Source: Pseudomonas sp. TNT3
GTDB lineage: Bacteria; Pseudomonadota; Gammaproteobacteria; Pseudomonadales; Pseudomonadaceae
NCBI RefSeq assembly: GCF_010095445.2
Contig: NZ_WFGV02000001.1
Coordinates: 62,001 to 126,000, forward strand
Length of the DNA: 64,000 nucleotides
Reading direction: 5' to 3'
Each line of letters begins with the position of its first letter. The stretch's first letter is position 1. The notes beneath the pieces are model-generated. The model saw only the letters and a list, made by a program, of their open reading frames with translations. It had not been told where the DNA came from and made no database searches. Both the position numbers and the translations under genes were made by a program. Below are positions 41,185 through 51,090 of the stretch, piece after piece.

Positions 41185-42474
41185 ATGGCTGACAAAAAAG
41201 CGCAGTTGATCATCGAGGGCGCAGCCCCCGTCGAGCTGCCCATTTTAACCGGCACCGTTGGTCCCGATGTTATCGATGTTCGGGGCCTGACGGCCACGGG
41301 CCGTTTCACCTTTGACCCTGGTTTCATGTCGACCGCCTCCTGCGAGTCGAAGATCACCTATATCGACGGCGACAACGGCATTCTGTTGCACCGCGGCTAC
41401 CCGATCGAGCAGTTGGCTGAAAAGTCGGACTACCTGGAAACCTGCTATCTGCTGCTCAACGGCGAATTGCCGACCGCAGAACAGAAGGCCCAGTTCGTCA
41501 GCACCGTCAAGAACCACACCATGGTTCACGAACAGCTGAAGACCTTCTTCAACGGCTTCCGTCGCGACGCCCACCCGATGGCCGTCATGTGCGGCGTAGT
41601 CGGCGCCCTCTCGGCCTTCTACCACGACTCCCTCGACATCAATAACCCGCAGCATCGCGAAATCTCCGCGATCCGCCTGGTTGCCAAGATGCCGACCCTG
41701 GCAGCGATGGTTTACAAGTACTCCATGGGTCAACCCATGATGTACCCGCGCAACGACCTGACGTACGCGGAAAACTTCCTGCACATGATGTTCAACACTC
41801 CGTGCGAGATCAAACCGATCAGCCCGGTACTCGCCAAGGCCATGGACCGGATCTTCATCCTCCATGCCGACCACGAGCAAAACGCATCGACTTCCACCGT
41901 ACGTCTGGCCGGCTCTTCGGGTGCCAACCCGTTCGCCTGCATCGCCGCCGGTATCGCTGCACTGTGGGGCCCTGCCCACGGCGGCGCGAACGAAGCTGTT
42001 CTGACCATGCTGGATGAAATTGGCGATGTGTCGAACATCGACAAATTCATCGCCAAGGCCAAGGACAAGAACGATCCGTTCAAACTGATGGGCTTCGGTC
42101 ACCGGGTTTACAAAAACCGCGACCCTCGCGCCACTGTGATGAAGCAGACCTGCGACGAAGTACTGAAAGAGCTGGGCATCAACAACGATCCGCAACTCGA
42201 ACTGGCCATGCGCCTGGAAGAGATCGCCCTGACCGACCCTTACTTCATCGAACGCTCGCTGTACCCGAACGTCGACTTCTACTCGGGGATCATCCTCAAG
42301 GCGATCGGCATTCCAACCAGCATGTTCACCGTAATCTTCGCCCTGGCGCGGACCGTCGGCTGGATCTCCCACTGGAAAGAAATGCTCTCCAGCCCGTACA
42401 AGATTGGCCGCCCACGCCAGCTGTACACCGGCTACGAGTCGCGCGACATCACCAAGCTGGAAGACCGCAAATAA
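41185..42474 (+). CDS. gltA: Citrate synthase (type II, NADH-sensitive hexamer class)
   Basis: A 429-aa enzyme that condenses oxaloacetate and acetyl-CoA. The N-terminal extension of about 45 residues before the catalytic fold marks the Gram-negative type II form. Catalytic blocks are [19 protein letters not shown] and [14 protein letters not shown] (about residues 305-318), with the catalytic histidine and aspartate region. AGGAGG precedes the ATG. It is divergent from sdhCDAB and ends in the terminator at 42510-42555. Confidence 0.97.
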   Translation: MADKKAQLIIEGAAPVELPILTGTVGPDVIDVRGLTATGRFTFDPGFMSTASCESKITYIDGDNGILLHRGYPIEQLAEKSDYLETCYLLLNGELPTAEQKAQFVSTVKNHTMVHEQLKTFFNGFRRDAHPMAVMCGVVGALSAFYHDSLDINNPQHREISAIRLVAKMPTLAAMVYKYSMGQPMMYPRNDLTYAENFLHMMFNTPCEIKPISPVLAKAMDRIFILHADHEQNASTSTVRLAGSSGANPFACIAAGIAALWGPAHGGANEAVLTMLDEIGDVSNIDKFIAKAKDKNDPFKLMGFGHRVYKNRDPRATVMKQTCDEVLKELGINNDPQLELAMRLEEIALTDPYFIERSLYPNVDFYSGIILKAIGIPTSMFTVIFALARTVGWISHWKEMLSSPYKIGRPRQLYTGYESRDITKLEDRK

Positions 42475-42509
42475 GACCTGTCTTGCGATAACGTCTTTTG
42501 CAGTACCGG

Positions 42510-42555
42510 AAACGGCCTCCTGCCTCTTATATAAAGAGCAGGAGGCCGTTTTTGT
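42510..42555 (+). terminator. Terminator of gltA
   Basis: AAACGGCCTCCTGC pairs with GCAGGAGGCCGTTT across a TCTTATATAAAGA inner stem, then TTTG. A long, strong intrinsic terminator. Confidence 0.92.
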
Positions 42556-42556
42556 T

Positions 42557-42910
42557 TGTACGCATCGCTGACGGCGCCAGGCCCGTTAGCACATTATTGT
42601 ATACAAACAACGAGTTAATCTTGCTCCAAGTCTGTATAGTTTCGCCTGTCCATGTCAGGACTGTTCGTTTCTGACACAGGACTCATCTTCCGGCTATCGT
42701 CGGCTCTTGCTGCAAGCTTAGGGTTCAACGTGCTAGCGCGCGCTTTGCCTTCAGACCTGAATCGCCCCTTGCGATTCGATTCTTGCCAGCCCTCACAAAA
42801 CAACCCCGCGGACCTTCGTTCGCTATTGCCTGCCTGTCAGGAAAACCCGGGTTGCTACGCGCATTTCGTTGCCTCTGTACAACGTCGTGGCGCGCATAAA
42901 GGAGAAAGGA
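42557..42910. promoter_or_regulatory. Upstream region of the solute symporter gene
   Basis: 354 bases without a supported gene. It has an exact 10-bp palindrome TTGTATACAA (42597-42606), of the GntR-operator kind, followed by TATAGT at 42637. Further downstream are non-coding, GC-normal stretches; nothing else was recognised before the AAAGGAGAAAGGA ribosome site. Confidence 0.35.
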
Positions 42911-44581
42911 ATGTTCCAACTTTCCACCCCCACTGTCCTCTTGCTGCTGTTCTGTTTTTACGGCCTGACCTTTTTGGTGTCGTTGCGGGTGAGCCGCAAG
43001 GACGAAAACGTCGATGGCTATATGGTTTCCAACAACTCCATTGGCTTCGGCATGGCGGCAGCCAGCATGACGGCCACCTGGATCTGGGCCGCCTCGTTCT
43101 ACGCTTCCGCCAGTTCCGGTTACAAGTTCGGCCTCTCGGGTGCCATGCATTATGGCTTTTGGGGAGCGTTGATGATTTTGTTCATCTATCCGTTCGGACG
43201 GCGTTTTCGTGAACTGGCACCCAAGGCCCACACCTTGGCCGAGATCATGCACGCTCGCCACGGGCGCTCCAGCCAGATGATTCTCGCGGGCTCAAACATC
43301 GTCGGCAGCATGATCAGCCTGATGGTCAATTTCACCGCCGCGGGTGCGCTGGTTGCCGTACTGTCGCCGCTGAGTTTCATTCATGGCGTGTTGATCGCCG
43401 GGTTCGGGGTTTTGGGTTACACCATCTGGTCAGGGTTTCGCTCCTCGGTCATGACCGATTTCGGCCAGTTGGTTGCCATGATTTTTGCTGCAGTGGTGAT
43501 CATCCCCATTATTTTCTTCCAGCTTGGCGGCCCTGATTTGTTCGCCCAGGGCATGCCGAATATCTCTGCAGAGCAAGCCAGCTTCTATTCAAAGACAGCT
43601 ATTTTGGAACAGGGCGCACCGTATTTTGTGGCAGTGCTAGCCTATGCCATCGGCAATCAGACCATCGCGCAACGCCTGTTCGCCGTACGTGAGGATTTGA
43701 TGAAGTCGACCTTTATCACGGCGACCATTGGTTATGCCTCCATCGTGATCGGTTTGGGGATGCTGGGCTTTCTGGCGTTGCTGGCCGGTGTACAACCGGT
43801 GGGTGGCGACTTGAACAACCTGATCCCGCAAATGGCCGCTACCTACTTGCCGCCCTTTGCAGTCGGACTGTTTTTCATCATGGTCATTGGCTCGCTGTCA
43901 TCAACCGCCGATTCGGATTTATCGGCGTTGTCCGCGCTGGTAATGACTGACGTCTATGGGAAAAACCTGGCCAAAGGCAAACCCAATCCAAAAACCATGT
44001 TGCTCGTAGGACGTTTGACCATGGTCGCGGCGACGATGCTTGCCGTGGTGTTTGCCAGCCTCAAGCTGGACATCCTGACCATGCTCATCTTTGTCGGTGC
44101 GCTATGGGGCGCCATCGTGTTTCCGGTCATCGCCAGTCTGTATTGGGGACGGATCACCAATGCCGCCTTTACCTCTGCCGCCTTGGCGGGCTTCCTGATG
44201 TTCCTGGTTGCGCGCTTCGAAATCCTTCCTTTGCAAGGAGCGGTGGCGCTGTTCTTCGAGCTGTTTGCGTCGATAGGTGGCGGAGTAGTCATCGGGTTGA
44301 TGGCCTTCGGATTCCTCGGCCGCACCGCAGGGTTCGTGTGTGGCGGGCTGGCGTTTTTGATCCTGGCCCCGTTCGCATTCGGCTTCTTGCGTGATTACCC
44401 GGTACTGCTCAGCTCACTGACCGCCTATGGCGTCAGCACGCTGGTGTGCGTGTTTGTGAGTTTGCTGTCTGACGAACGTTTCGATTTTGACTGCATCGCC
44501 GAGCGCGTCGTCGCCTTTCATGACAACGACGAATGTGTCACTGAAGACAAAGGAGTTTCCCCATGTCCAGTTTTGCGTTAA
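42911..44581 (+). CDS. Sodium:solute symporter family protein
   Basis: A 556-aa SSS-family permease with about 13 hydrophobic segments. The signature MTATWIWAASFYASASSGYK follows TM1-2, and VIGSLSSTADSDLSALSALVMTD is the sodium-site helix read in two blocks. The substrate is not clear; the combination with a 43-aa membrane peptide at its 3' end is a known SSS pattern in Pseudomonas. Its start at 42911 has an excellent AAAGGAGAAAGGA; the in-frame ATG 14 codons earlier is rejected. The last 19 bases overlap the small gene. Confidence 0.86.
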   Translation: MFQLSTPTVLLLLFCFYGLTFLVSLRVSRKDENVDGYMVSNNSIGFGMAAASMTATWIWAASFYASASSGYKFGLSGAMHYGFWGALMILFIYPFGRRFRELAPKAHTLAEIMHARHGRSSQMILAGSNIVGSMISLMVNFTAAGALVAVLSPLSFIHGVLIAGFGVLGYTIWSGFRSSVMTDFGQLVAMIFAAVVIIPIIFFQLGGPDLFAQGMPNISAEQASFYSKTAILEQGAPYFVAVLAYAIGNQTIAQRLFAVREDLMKSTFITATIGYASIVIGLGMLGFLALLAGVQPVGGDLNNLIPQMAATYLPPFAVGLFFIMVIGSLSSTADSDLSALSALVMTDVYGKNLAKGKPNPKTMLLVGRLTMVAATMLAVVFASLKLDILTMLIFVGALWGAIVFPVIASLYWGRITNAAFTSAALAGFLMFLVARFEILPLQGAVALFFELFASIGGGVVIGLMAFGFLGRTAGFVCGGLAFLILAPFAFGFLRDYPVLLSSLTAYGVSTLVCVFVSLLSDERFDFDCIAERVVAFHDNDECVTEDKGVSPCPVLR

Positions 44582-44694
44582 CCCTGTATGTGCTGATCTG
44601 GCCCGTCATTGCGGCGGGGGTGATGATCACCTTATGCGTCAGCGTGTATCGTGACATCCGAAAAGCCAGACGTGACGGCACCGACCTGGTCTAA
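44563..44694 (+). CDS. Small transporter-associated membrane protein, 43 aa
   Basis: A 43-aa ORF with a clear AAAGGAGTTTCCCC ribosome site and ATG at 44563, overlapping the symporter gene by 19 bases in another frame. The peptide has a single hydrophobic segment (about residues 5-28) and a basic C-terminal tail (RDIRKARRDGTD). The arrangement matches the 'putative transporter small subunit' peptides that accompany some SSS symporters. It may help assembly or gating of the symporter; that is inference. Confidence 0.7.
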   Translation: MSSFALTLYVLIWPVIAAGVMITLCVSVYRDIRKARRDGTDLV

Positions 44695-44769
44695 AGGCGG
44701 CTCGAGGAGGCTATGTATTCGCCTCCGCCGGCAAGCCTTGCGTCTCGAACATGCAATAACCGCCCAAAA

Positions 44770-44799
44770 AAATGCCCCGATCTCTCGATCGGGGCATTT
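44770..44799. terminator. Terminator between symporter and actP
   Basis: AATGCCCCGATC-tctc-GATCGGGGCATTTC, a perfect 10-bp or longer stem with A-run before and T-run after, between convergent units; works both ways. Confidence 0.9.
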
Positions 44800-44835
44800 C
44801 TGTTTAACCCACCTTACTCAAACAAACCTGAAGCC

Positions 44836-46494
44836 TTAGTGGGAAACCGCCCCACTCGCCCCCAAACCTGTCTGCGAACGAACAAATTGCGGGAAGAACA
44901 ACGCCCGTTCCTTGACGCCTGCTGCGGATTTGTCAGTGACCGAGAAGAACCAGATCCCCACAAACGCAATGGCCATCGAGAACAACGCAGGGTACTCATA
45001 CGGGAAGATAGCCTTCTCGTGATGCAGGATCTGCACCCAGATGGTCGGACCGAGCACCATCAAACCAACAGCGCTGATCAGACCCAGCCAGCCGCCGATC
45101 ATCGCACCACGCGTGGTGAGCTTCTTCCAGTACATGGAAAGCAGCAGCACCGGGAAGTTACAGCTCGCCGCGATGGAGAACGCCAGGCCCACCATGAACG
45201 CGATGTTCTGGCTCTCGAACAGAATGCCCAGACCGATAGCCAGCACTGCCAAAGCGATAGTGGTGATTTTCGAGACGCGGATTTCATCCTTCTCGTTAGC
45301 CTTGCCCTTCTTGATCACACTGGCATACAGGTCGTGGGACACCGCCGAAGCACCGGCCAGGGTCAGACCGGCAACTACTGCCAGAATGGTCGCGAACGCT
45401 ACTGCCGAGATGAAGCCCAGGAAGATACTGCCGCCGACCGCGTTGGCCAGGTGCACCGCCGCCATGTTGTTGCCGCCCAACAGCGCGCCAGCAGCATCTT
45501 TGAAGGCTGGGTTGGTGCTGACCAGCAGGATCGCGCCGAAGCCGATGATGAACGTCAGGATATAGAAGTAGCCAATGAAACCGGTCGCGTACAGCACGCT
45601 CTTGCGAGCTTCTTTCGCATCACTCACGGTGAAGAAGCGCATCAGAATGTGCGGCAGGCCAGCGGTACCGAACATCAGCGCCAGACCCAGGGAGAACGCA
45701 GAGACAGGGTCTTTCACCAGACCGCCCGGACTCATGATCGCGTCACCTTTCGGGTGAACCTTGATGGCTTCGGAGAACAGTGCGTTGAAGTCGAAGTTGA
45801 CGTGCTTCATGACCATCAGCGCCATGAACGAGGCACCGGACAGCAGCAATACAGCCTTGATGATCTGCACCCACGTGGTCGCCAGCATGCCGCCGAACAA
45901 CACATACATGCACATCAGGATGCCGACCAGGATCACTGCTACATGATAGTCGAGACCGAACAGCAGCTGGATCAGCTTGCCGGCGCCGACCATTTGCGCG
46001 ATCAGGTAGAACGCCACCACCACCAGCGAACCGCACGCGGACAGCGAGCGAATCTGGGTTTGCCCAAGGCGGTAGGACGCCACGTCGGCAAAGGTGTATT
46101 TACCCAGGTTACGCAGACGTTCGGCGATCAGGAACAGAATGATCGGCCAGCCCACCAGGAAGCCGATCGAGTAGATCAGGCCGTCGTAGCCGGACGTGAA
46201 CACCAGGGCAGAAATACCCAGGAAAGACGCAGCCGACATGTAGTCACCGGCAATGGCCAGACCGTTCTGGAAGCCGGTGATCTTGCCACCCGCTGCATAG
46301 TAGTCGGCTGCCGAATTGTTCTTCTTCGAGGCCCAGTATGTGATGTACAACGTTGCGCCGACGAATGCCACGAACATGAGGATCGCAGGGATGTTCAGCG
46401 GTTGTTTGTGCACTTCGCCCGTCAGGGCTTCAGCCGCCCACGCGCCAGGCGCAAAGGCTGCAATGCTCAATAGAGCCATCAGACGCCGGATCAT
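44836..46494 (-). CDS. actP: Cation/acetate symporter ActP
   Basis: A 552-aa SSS-family permease that takes up acetate (and related short acids) with a cation. A signal-peptide-like N-terminus ([10 protein letters not shown]) precedes about 13 helices. The block [27 protein letters not shown] (read in parts) is the family signature. It overlaps the upstream DUF485 gene as ATGA, the usual ActP-DUF485 pair. No acs gene is in the window. Confidence 0.93.
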   Translation of the reverse strand: MIRRLMALLSIAAFAPGAWAAEALTGEVHKQPLNIPAILMFVAFVGATLYITYWASKKNNSAADYYAAGGKITGFQNGLAIAGDYMSAASFLGISALVFTSGYDGLIYSIGFLVGWPIILFLIAERLRNLGKYTFADVASYRLGQTQIRSLSACGSLVVVAFYLIAQMVGAGKLIQLLFGLDYHVAVILVGILMCMYVLFGGMLATTWVQIIKAVLLLSGASFMALMVMKHVNFDFNALFSEAIKVHPKGDAIMSPGGLVKDPVSAFSLGLALMFGTAGLPHILMRFFTVSDAKEARKSVLYATGFIGYFYILTFIIGFGAILLVSTNPAFKDAAGALLGGNNMAAVHLANAVGGSIFLGFISAVAFATILAVVAGLTLAGASAVSHDLYASVIKKGKANEKDEIRVSKITTIALAVLAIGLGILFESQNIAFMVGLAFSIAASCNFPVLLLSMYWKKLTTRGAMIGGWLGLISAVGLMVLGPTIWVQILHHEKAIFPYEYPALFSMAIAFVGIWFFSVTDKSAAGVKERALFFPQFVRSQTGLGASGAVSH

Positions 46495-46802
46495 TGCTGA
46501 GCCTCCTTGAGAATCGCATTGTTCAGGTCGTCGAATTCGCCATTGGCGCGTCGCACATAAATAGCGGTCAAGATAAAGGCCGAGAGAATCAACCCGACAC
46601 CGATCGGAATGCCCCAGGTAATCGATGACTCGGGACTGATTTTCGCCCCCAGTAAATGCGGCCCGTAAGCAATCAGAAGGATGAATCCGGAGTAAAGCCC
46701 AAGCATGATCGCCGAAAGAATCCAGGCGAACTTTTCTCGCTTACTAACCAGCTCCTTGAAGCGCGGGCTGTTTTGAATCGAGAGGTAAATGCTGTCGTTC
46801 AT
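46491..46802 (-). CDS. DUF485 membrane protein, partner of ActP
   Basis: A 103-aa protein of the DUF485 (YjcH) family with two hydrophobic helices; the [19 protein letters not shown] block is the family signature. It is encoded directly upstream of actP and overlaps it by four bases, as in Escherichia coli yjcH-actP. AGGATAAAAACA precedes the ATG at 46802. Its role in acetate uptake is not established. Confidence 0.9.
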   Translation of the reverse strand: MNDSIYLSIQNSPRFKELVSKREKFAWILSAIMLGLYSGFILLIAYGPHLLGAKISPESSITWGIPIGVGLILSAFILTAIYVRRANGEFDDLNNAILKEAQQ

Positions 46803-46933
46803 TGTTTTTATCCTCGCAGCACAGATTATTGTTGGAACGTTATCCACTCTATGCGGCTGCGGGCCAGGTTCCAGACGACCTTAGTATTAGAACGACATGA
46901 CAGACTCGCCAAACTCCAGCACGCGGAAATAAA

Positions 46934-47023
46934 TGTGGGAGCGAGCCTGCTCGCGATAGCGGTGTACCCGTCAACATCATCGCTGACTGATGCACCGCAA
47001 TCGCGAGCAGGCTCGCTCCCACA
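46934..47023. repeat. REPIN ('TGTGGGAGCGAGCCTGCTCGCGA' type)
   Basis: TGTGGGAGCGAGCCTGC at 46934 and its exact complement ending at 47023, joined by a loop of about 45 bases. This is the most common REPIN type of the fluorescent group; a diverged copy lies at 51000-51081 and a related one in cobB. Confidence 0.85.
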
Positions 47024-47042
47024 GGGTTAAACGAGGTGACTG

Positions 47043-47894
47043 TTATTTAATCCAGTCAGCAACACGTTCCGGGTGTTTGGCAACCCAATCCTTCGCCGCG
47101 GCATCCGGCTTGGCGCCATCCTGAATCGCCAACATGACTTCGCCGATTTCGTCTTTCGACGCCCACTGGAAGTTCTTCAGGAACTTGGCCACTTCCGGTG
47201 CTTTGGTCGCCAACTCTTTGCTGCCGATGCTGTTAACGGTTTCAGCTGCGCCATAAACGCCTTTCGGGTCGTCCAGGAAGCGCAGTTTCCACTTGGCGAA
47301 CATCCAGTGCGGCACCCAACCGGTGACGGCGATGGATTCGTTTTTCTTCTCGGCACGGGTCAGCTCGGCAATCATGCCGGCGCCGGAACTGGCCTTGAGG
47401 GTGTAGTTGGTCAGGCCGTAATCCTTGATAGCCTGATCGGTCTTGAGCATCACGCCCGACCCTGCGTCGATGCCAACAATGCGACCTTTGAAGCTATCGT
47501 CGGTTTTCAGGTCCTCAATCGACTTGGCTTTGACGTATTCCGGCACGATCAAACCGATTTTGGCGTCCTTGAAGTTCGGGCCGTAGTCGACGACCTGGTC
47601 CTTGTTCTTGGTCCAGTAATCGCCGTGAGTCACCGGTAGCCAGGCGGACAGCATCGCGTCGAGTTTGCCGGTTGCCACGCCCTGCCACATGATCCCGGTC
47701 GCCACCGCCTGGAGTTTCACGTCATAACCGAGCTTCTGCTTGATCACCTCGGCGGCCACATGCGTGGTCGCGACGCTGTCGGACCATCCGTCGACATAAC
47801 CGATGCTCAGGGTTTTGCTCTCGGCATTGGCCATGGTGGAGCCAATCGCAAGCACCAGAGCGGCACCCGCGCCTAAAAGTCGTCGCATCTTCAT
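47043..47894 (-). CDS. Glycine betaine/choline-type ABC transporter substrate-binding protein
   Basis: A 283-aa periplasmic binding protein of the OpuAC/ProX family with a signal peptide ending in ANA (about residue 24). The block YVDGWSDSVATTHVAAEV and the DAMLSAWLPVTHGDYW block, which holds tryptophans of the aromatic cage, are typical of choline/betaine or carnitine binders. No permease or ATPase gene lies next to it, so it is an orphan that probably serves a transporter encoded elsewhere. GGGGAAG precedes the ATG at 47894. Confidence 0.87.
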   Translation of the reverse strand: MKMRRLLGAGAALVLAIGSTMANAESKTLSIGYVDGWSDSVATTHVAAEVIKQKLGYDVKLQAVATGIMWQGVATGKLDAMLSAWLPVTHGDYWTKNKDQVVDYGPNFKDAKIGLIVPEYVKAKSIEDLKTDDSFKGRIVGIDAGSGVMLKTDQAIKDYGLTNYTLKASSGAGMIAELTRAEKKNESIAVTGWVPHWMFAKWKLRFLDDPKGVYGAAETVNSIGSKELATKAPEVAKFLKNFQWASKDEIGEVMLAIQDGAKPDAAAKDWVAKHPERVADWIK

Positions 47895-48237
47895 CGTTAC
47901 TTCCCCGAAAGTGCTGCGCTCGACGGATGCCGAGTCGCGTCAACGTATTGTTTTGGTGCGCCGTGCGCCCATCACGCTTCACTGCAAACTCGTTGGATCA
48001 TCAACGCGATGTCTCTACAAAAGCGCTGATGCGTCGATCATCAACCTCACGACAACTGCGACCTTCTCTGCCAGCGACCTCAAGGCATCGAGAAACGACA
48101 TCAGAACGCCATTAACCCTGACCGGGCAAAGCACGCAGGCCGATCCGCCCGAACTTTGCATGTCAAAAGCATGTACGCCACCAAGCGCGAGGCAAATGCA
48201 GGTAACATGCGCGGCTTTGCTCCCACACGGCCTGACC
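47895..48237. other. Divergent spacer, binding protein / GH17 gene
   Basis: 343 bases. An open reading frame in phase with the GH17 gene runs through it from 47803, but its product has no family resemblance and overlaps the signal peptide code of the binding protein on the opposite strand, so I treat it as non-coding. No clear promoter or repeat was recognised. Confidence 0.35.
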
Positions 48238-49797
48238 ATGTCCGCGACTTCCCGATTTCCTTTTTTTGCCTACCTGTTCGCTTGCCTGCTGGGGCTGTTT
48301 GCCTTGGGTGGCTTCTGGTACGGCCTGGGCAAACCCGTGATCCTGCCCGACGTGGCCAGCGCGACGCACAAGTTGCAATGCGCCTCCTACACCCCGTTCG
48401 ACAAAGACCAGTCGCCGTTCGACGTGCCGTTCAAATTGCGCCCCGAGCGCATGGACGCGGACCTCGCGTTGCTGGCCACCCGCTTTGAATGCATTCGCAC
48501 TTACTCGATGACCGGCCTTGAAGCCCTGCCCGATCTGGCGCGCAAACATGGCCTGAAGCTAATGATCGGCGCCTGGGTCAACAGCAACCCAGTGGACACT
48601 GAGAAAGAAGTGGACCTGCTGATCGCGTCGGCCAACGCCAACGCGGATGTGGTGACCTCGGTCATCGTCGGCAACGAAGCCCTGCTGCGCAAGGAAGTGA
48701 CTGGTCCGCAACTGGCGAAACTGATTAATAAAGTCAAAAGCCAGGTCAAACAGCCCGTCACCTATGCCGACGTCTGGGAGTTCTGGCTCAAGCACCCGGA
48801 AATCGCGCCGGCGGTGGACTTCCTGACGATTCACCTGCTGCCGTATTGGGAAGATGAACCTTCGAATATTGATGCCGCCCTCCAGCATGTCGCTGAAGTG
48901 CGTCAGGTGTTCGGCAACAAGTTTGCGCCCAAGGATGTGGTAATCGGCGAGACCGGTTGGCCGAGCGAAGGCCGTCAGCGCGAGACCGCCCTGCCGAGCC
49001 GGGTCAACGAGGCGAAGTTCATTCGCGGCTTCGTCGCCATGGCCGAACAACAAGGCTGGCACTACAACCTGATCGAAGCGTTTGACCAGCCGTGGAAACG
49101 CGCCAGCGAAGGCGCGGTGGGCGGTTACTGGGGCCTGTTCGATGCAGATCGCCAGGACAAGGGCGTCCTGGCAGGTCCGGTGTCGAATGTGCCGTACTGG
49201 TCGCAGTGGCTGGTTGTGGGCGGTTTTATCTTTCTGGGCACACTGATCCTTGGCGGGCGTGTCCGCAGCACGCGTGCAGCCCTGGTTCTACCGCTGCTCG
49301 GCGCGCTGGCGGCGTGCTCGATTGGCGCCTGGGGCGATCTGGCACGCGTCACTACCCGGTTCACCAGTGAATGGGTGTGGGTCGGATTGCTGACGGCGTT
49401 GAATGTGCTGGTGCTGGCCCATGCCGCGCTGACCTTGAGTGCCCGTACCGGCTGGCGTGAGCGTGCATTTAACGTGCTTGAACGCCGTGCCGGCTGGCTG
49501 GTTGCGTTCGCAGGCTTTGCGGCAGCGGTGACGATGCTGGAGCTGGTGTTCGACCCGCGCTATCGCAGCTTCCCGAGCATGGCGTTCATCGTGCCGGCGC
49601 TGGTCTACCTGTGCCGCCCGGTGAACGTGCCACGCCGGGAGATTGCGTTGCTGACGTTCATTGTGGGCGCGGGTATTGCGCCGCAGTTGTTTCAGGAAGG
49701 GTTGCAGAACCAGCAGGCTTGGGGCTGGGCGCTGGTCAGTGTGTTGATGGTGGCGGCGTTGTGGCGGTGTTTGCGGGTGAACAAAGGCCAACGCTAA
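48238..49797 (+). CDS. GH17-domain membrane protein, beta-glucan related
   Basis: A 519-aa inner membrane protein. A first hydrophobic helix (residues 10-28) is followed by a periplasmic glycoside hydrolase family 17 domain. The acid/base glutamate is in VIVGNEALL and the nucleophile glutamate in VVIGETGWPSEG. From about residue 320 several membrane helices follow. Pseudomonas homologues are annotated as beta-(1,3)/(1,6)-glucan synthesis or transglycosylation proteins; it may remodel periplasmic glucans. There is no strong Shine-Dalgarno at 48238, so the start is less certain. Confidence 0.8.
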   Translation: MSATSRFPFFAYLFACLLGLFALGGFWYGLGKPVILPDVASATHKLQCASYTPFDKDQSPFDVPFKLRPERMDADLALLATRFECIRTYSMTGLEALPDLARKHGLKLMIGAWVNSNPVDTEKEVDLLIASANANADVVTSVIVGNEALLRKEVTGPQLAKLINKVKSQVKQPVTYADVWEFWLKHPEIAPAVDFLTIHLLPYWEDEPSNIDAALQHVAEVRQVFGNKFAPKDVVIGETGWPSEGRQRETALPSRVNEAKFIRGFVAMAEQQGWHYNLIEAFDQPWKRASEGAVGGYWGLFDADRQDKGVLAGPVSNVPYWSQWLVVGGFIFLGTLILGGRVRSTRAALVLPLLGALAACSIGAWGDLARVTTRFTSEWVWVGLLTALNVLVLAHAALTLSARTGWRERAFNVLERRAGWLVAFAGFAAAVTMLELVFDPRYRSFPSMAFIVPALVYLCRPVNVPRREIALLTFIVGAGIAPQLFQEGLQNQQAWGWALVSVLMVAALWRCLRVNKGQR

Positions 49798-49811
49798 CAA
49801 CTTTGTGAGCT

Positions 49812-50861
49812 CTAGACCGAATCTCTTCTCACGGCGGACCGAATATTAGCGACTACGTCTTTGTAGTCGCGTGGGTATCTGGCAAAGAAATCGCCTCTCA
49901 CCTGTTCAAAATTCGCTTGTGCCTGAGCGACGCCACGCTCAGCAAGACCAAGCTGTTGATGAGCTGTCGAATTCACTATGTCTGAAGGGTTGAAATCAGG
50001 TATTTCCTTCAATGGTGGGGAATCGGCAAACCGCTGAAGAACCGAGTACTGTTCCTGGGCAGCATTCAATGTTTCTTGAGCTAGCGCTTTCAGGCCAATG
50101 GCATCGTGCATCCTTCCCTGATCAATCGAGTACAGCGCCTGCGGAACTGCCAAGTCCAGTGCGTCGACCTGAGAAGTATTCAGACCAACTTTCGAGACCA
50201 AATCCGCAGAATTGTTTACAGCAGGGTTGGCAACTTTTTTGGCTGAAGGTAGTAGCTTGCTAGCGGAGCCAAGTAAGGATTTACTCGCCACGAACTCTCG
50301 AAATCTGAAGAATGAAACCAACAAGGGACTATGCCCATTCGGATCCACCCGATTAACCGGATCGCCCGCGCAATACGCATAAGCATTCACCCCACCCCTC
50401 CCAAACGGACTCAAACTGTCCGGGCTGTTAAACCGCATCAACACCGGGTTAAACGCGCGATACCCATTCCCCAGCAAATAATGCCCGGTGACCGGATCCC
50501 GTCGCTCACCATTGAAACCCAAAAGACTGCTCAAGCCGCTTTCTGGTGACCGATGACCATAGGGCGCATAAACAGGCCGTTTATGCTCATCGACAGCAAC
50601 CGCATACAACACCGAACGTTGCAAATCAGTGGCGAGCAAAGCGCTGTCAACCCGCCCCGCCTCACGCTGCTGCTGTTGAGCCATGAGCTGTGATTCATGC
50701 TCAAACATCGAGTACCGCACCGGCCCCTGGATCTCAGTGGCCAGACGGTTTTTCCGATAAAAGCGCTGAACAGCATCCTGATTCAAGGGTGCGCAATTCA
50801 CTACCCGGTCCAGCGGGTCGTATTGATAGCGGCAGAGCAACGTCTCTCGCTGAACAGTCAT
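49812..50861 (-). CDS. RHS repeat-associated core protein, short form
   Basis: A 349-aa protein with one RHS core: LLGFNGERRDPVTGHYLLGNGYRAFNPVLMRFNSPDSLSPFG in overlapping short blocks (about residues 130-175), then AYAYCAGDPVNRVDPNGHSPL, after which the C-terminal ~165 residues are unrelated to the core. That layout is a core followed by a variable tip, as in Rhs toxins, but without the thousand-residue shell. The ATG at 50861 has GGAGCAACGCC. The tail has no recognised toxin motif; it is rich in Ala, Gln and Leu and largely helical. No immunity gene is recognised next to it. Confidence 0.75.
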   Translation of the reverse strand: MTVQRETLLCRYQYDPLDRVVNCAPLNQDAVQRFYRKNRLATEIQGPVRYSMFEHESQLMAQQQQREAGRVDSALLATDLQRSVLYAVAVDEHKRPVYAPYGHRSPESGLSSLLGFNGERRDPVTGHYLLGNGYRAFNPVLMRFNSPDSLSPFGRGGVNAYAYCAGDPVNRVDPNGHSPLLVSFFRFREFVASKSLLGSASKLLPSAKKVANPAVNNSADLVSKVGLNTSQVDALDLAVPQALYSIDQGRMHDAIGLKALAQETLNAAQEQYSVLQRFADSPPLKEIPDFNPSDIVNSTAHQQLGLAERGVAQAQANFEQVRGDFFARYPRDYKDVVANIRSAVRRDSV

Positions 50862-50999
50862 GGCGTTGCTCCGATTCATATCCAAGGGTTGGATAGCTAG
50901 ATTCGGAGTTATCAGAAGGGCTGTCTACTATCAGAACTGTTAGGTAGAAGCTGCAACCTGTCTATGTTAGATGGGACATTTTCCAACCTTTCCGGCCTC

Positions 51000-51081
51000 A
51001 TCGCGAGCAGGCTCACGCCTACATTTTAACGCGATCGCCTGTTGGACACGTTCAACATGTAGGAGCGAGCCTGCTCGCGAT
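51000..51081. repeat. REPIN, diverged copy
   Basis: ATCGCGAGCAGGCTC at 51000 pairs with GAGCCTGCTCGCGAT ending at 51081. It ends ten bases from the stop of the downstream membrane-protein gene. Confidence 0.8.
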
Positions 51082-51090
51082 GACTGACTA

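Noticed and set aside
44713..46473. A 586-codon open frame opposite actP
   Set aside because: Shadow of actP; His/Gln/Arg-rich and without homology to anything I know.
47803..48237. N-terminal extension of the GH17 gene
   Set aside because: The extension has no signal or domain, overlaps the signal-peptide code of the binding-protein gene, and hides the hydrophobic N-terminus starting at 48238.
51000..51081. Possible CRISPR-like repeat
   Set aside because: The two arms are an inverted pair (REPIN), not direct repeats with spacers. No CRISPR array was seen anywhere in the window.
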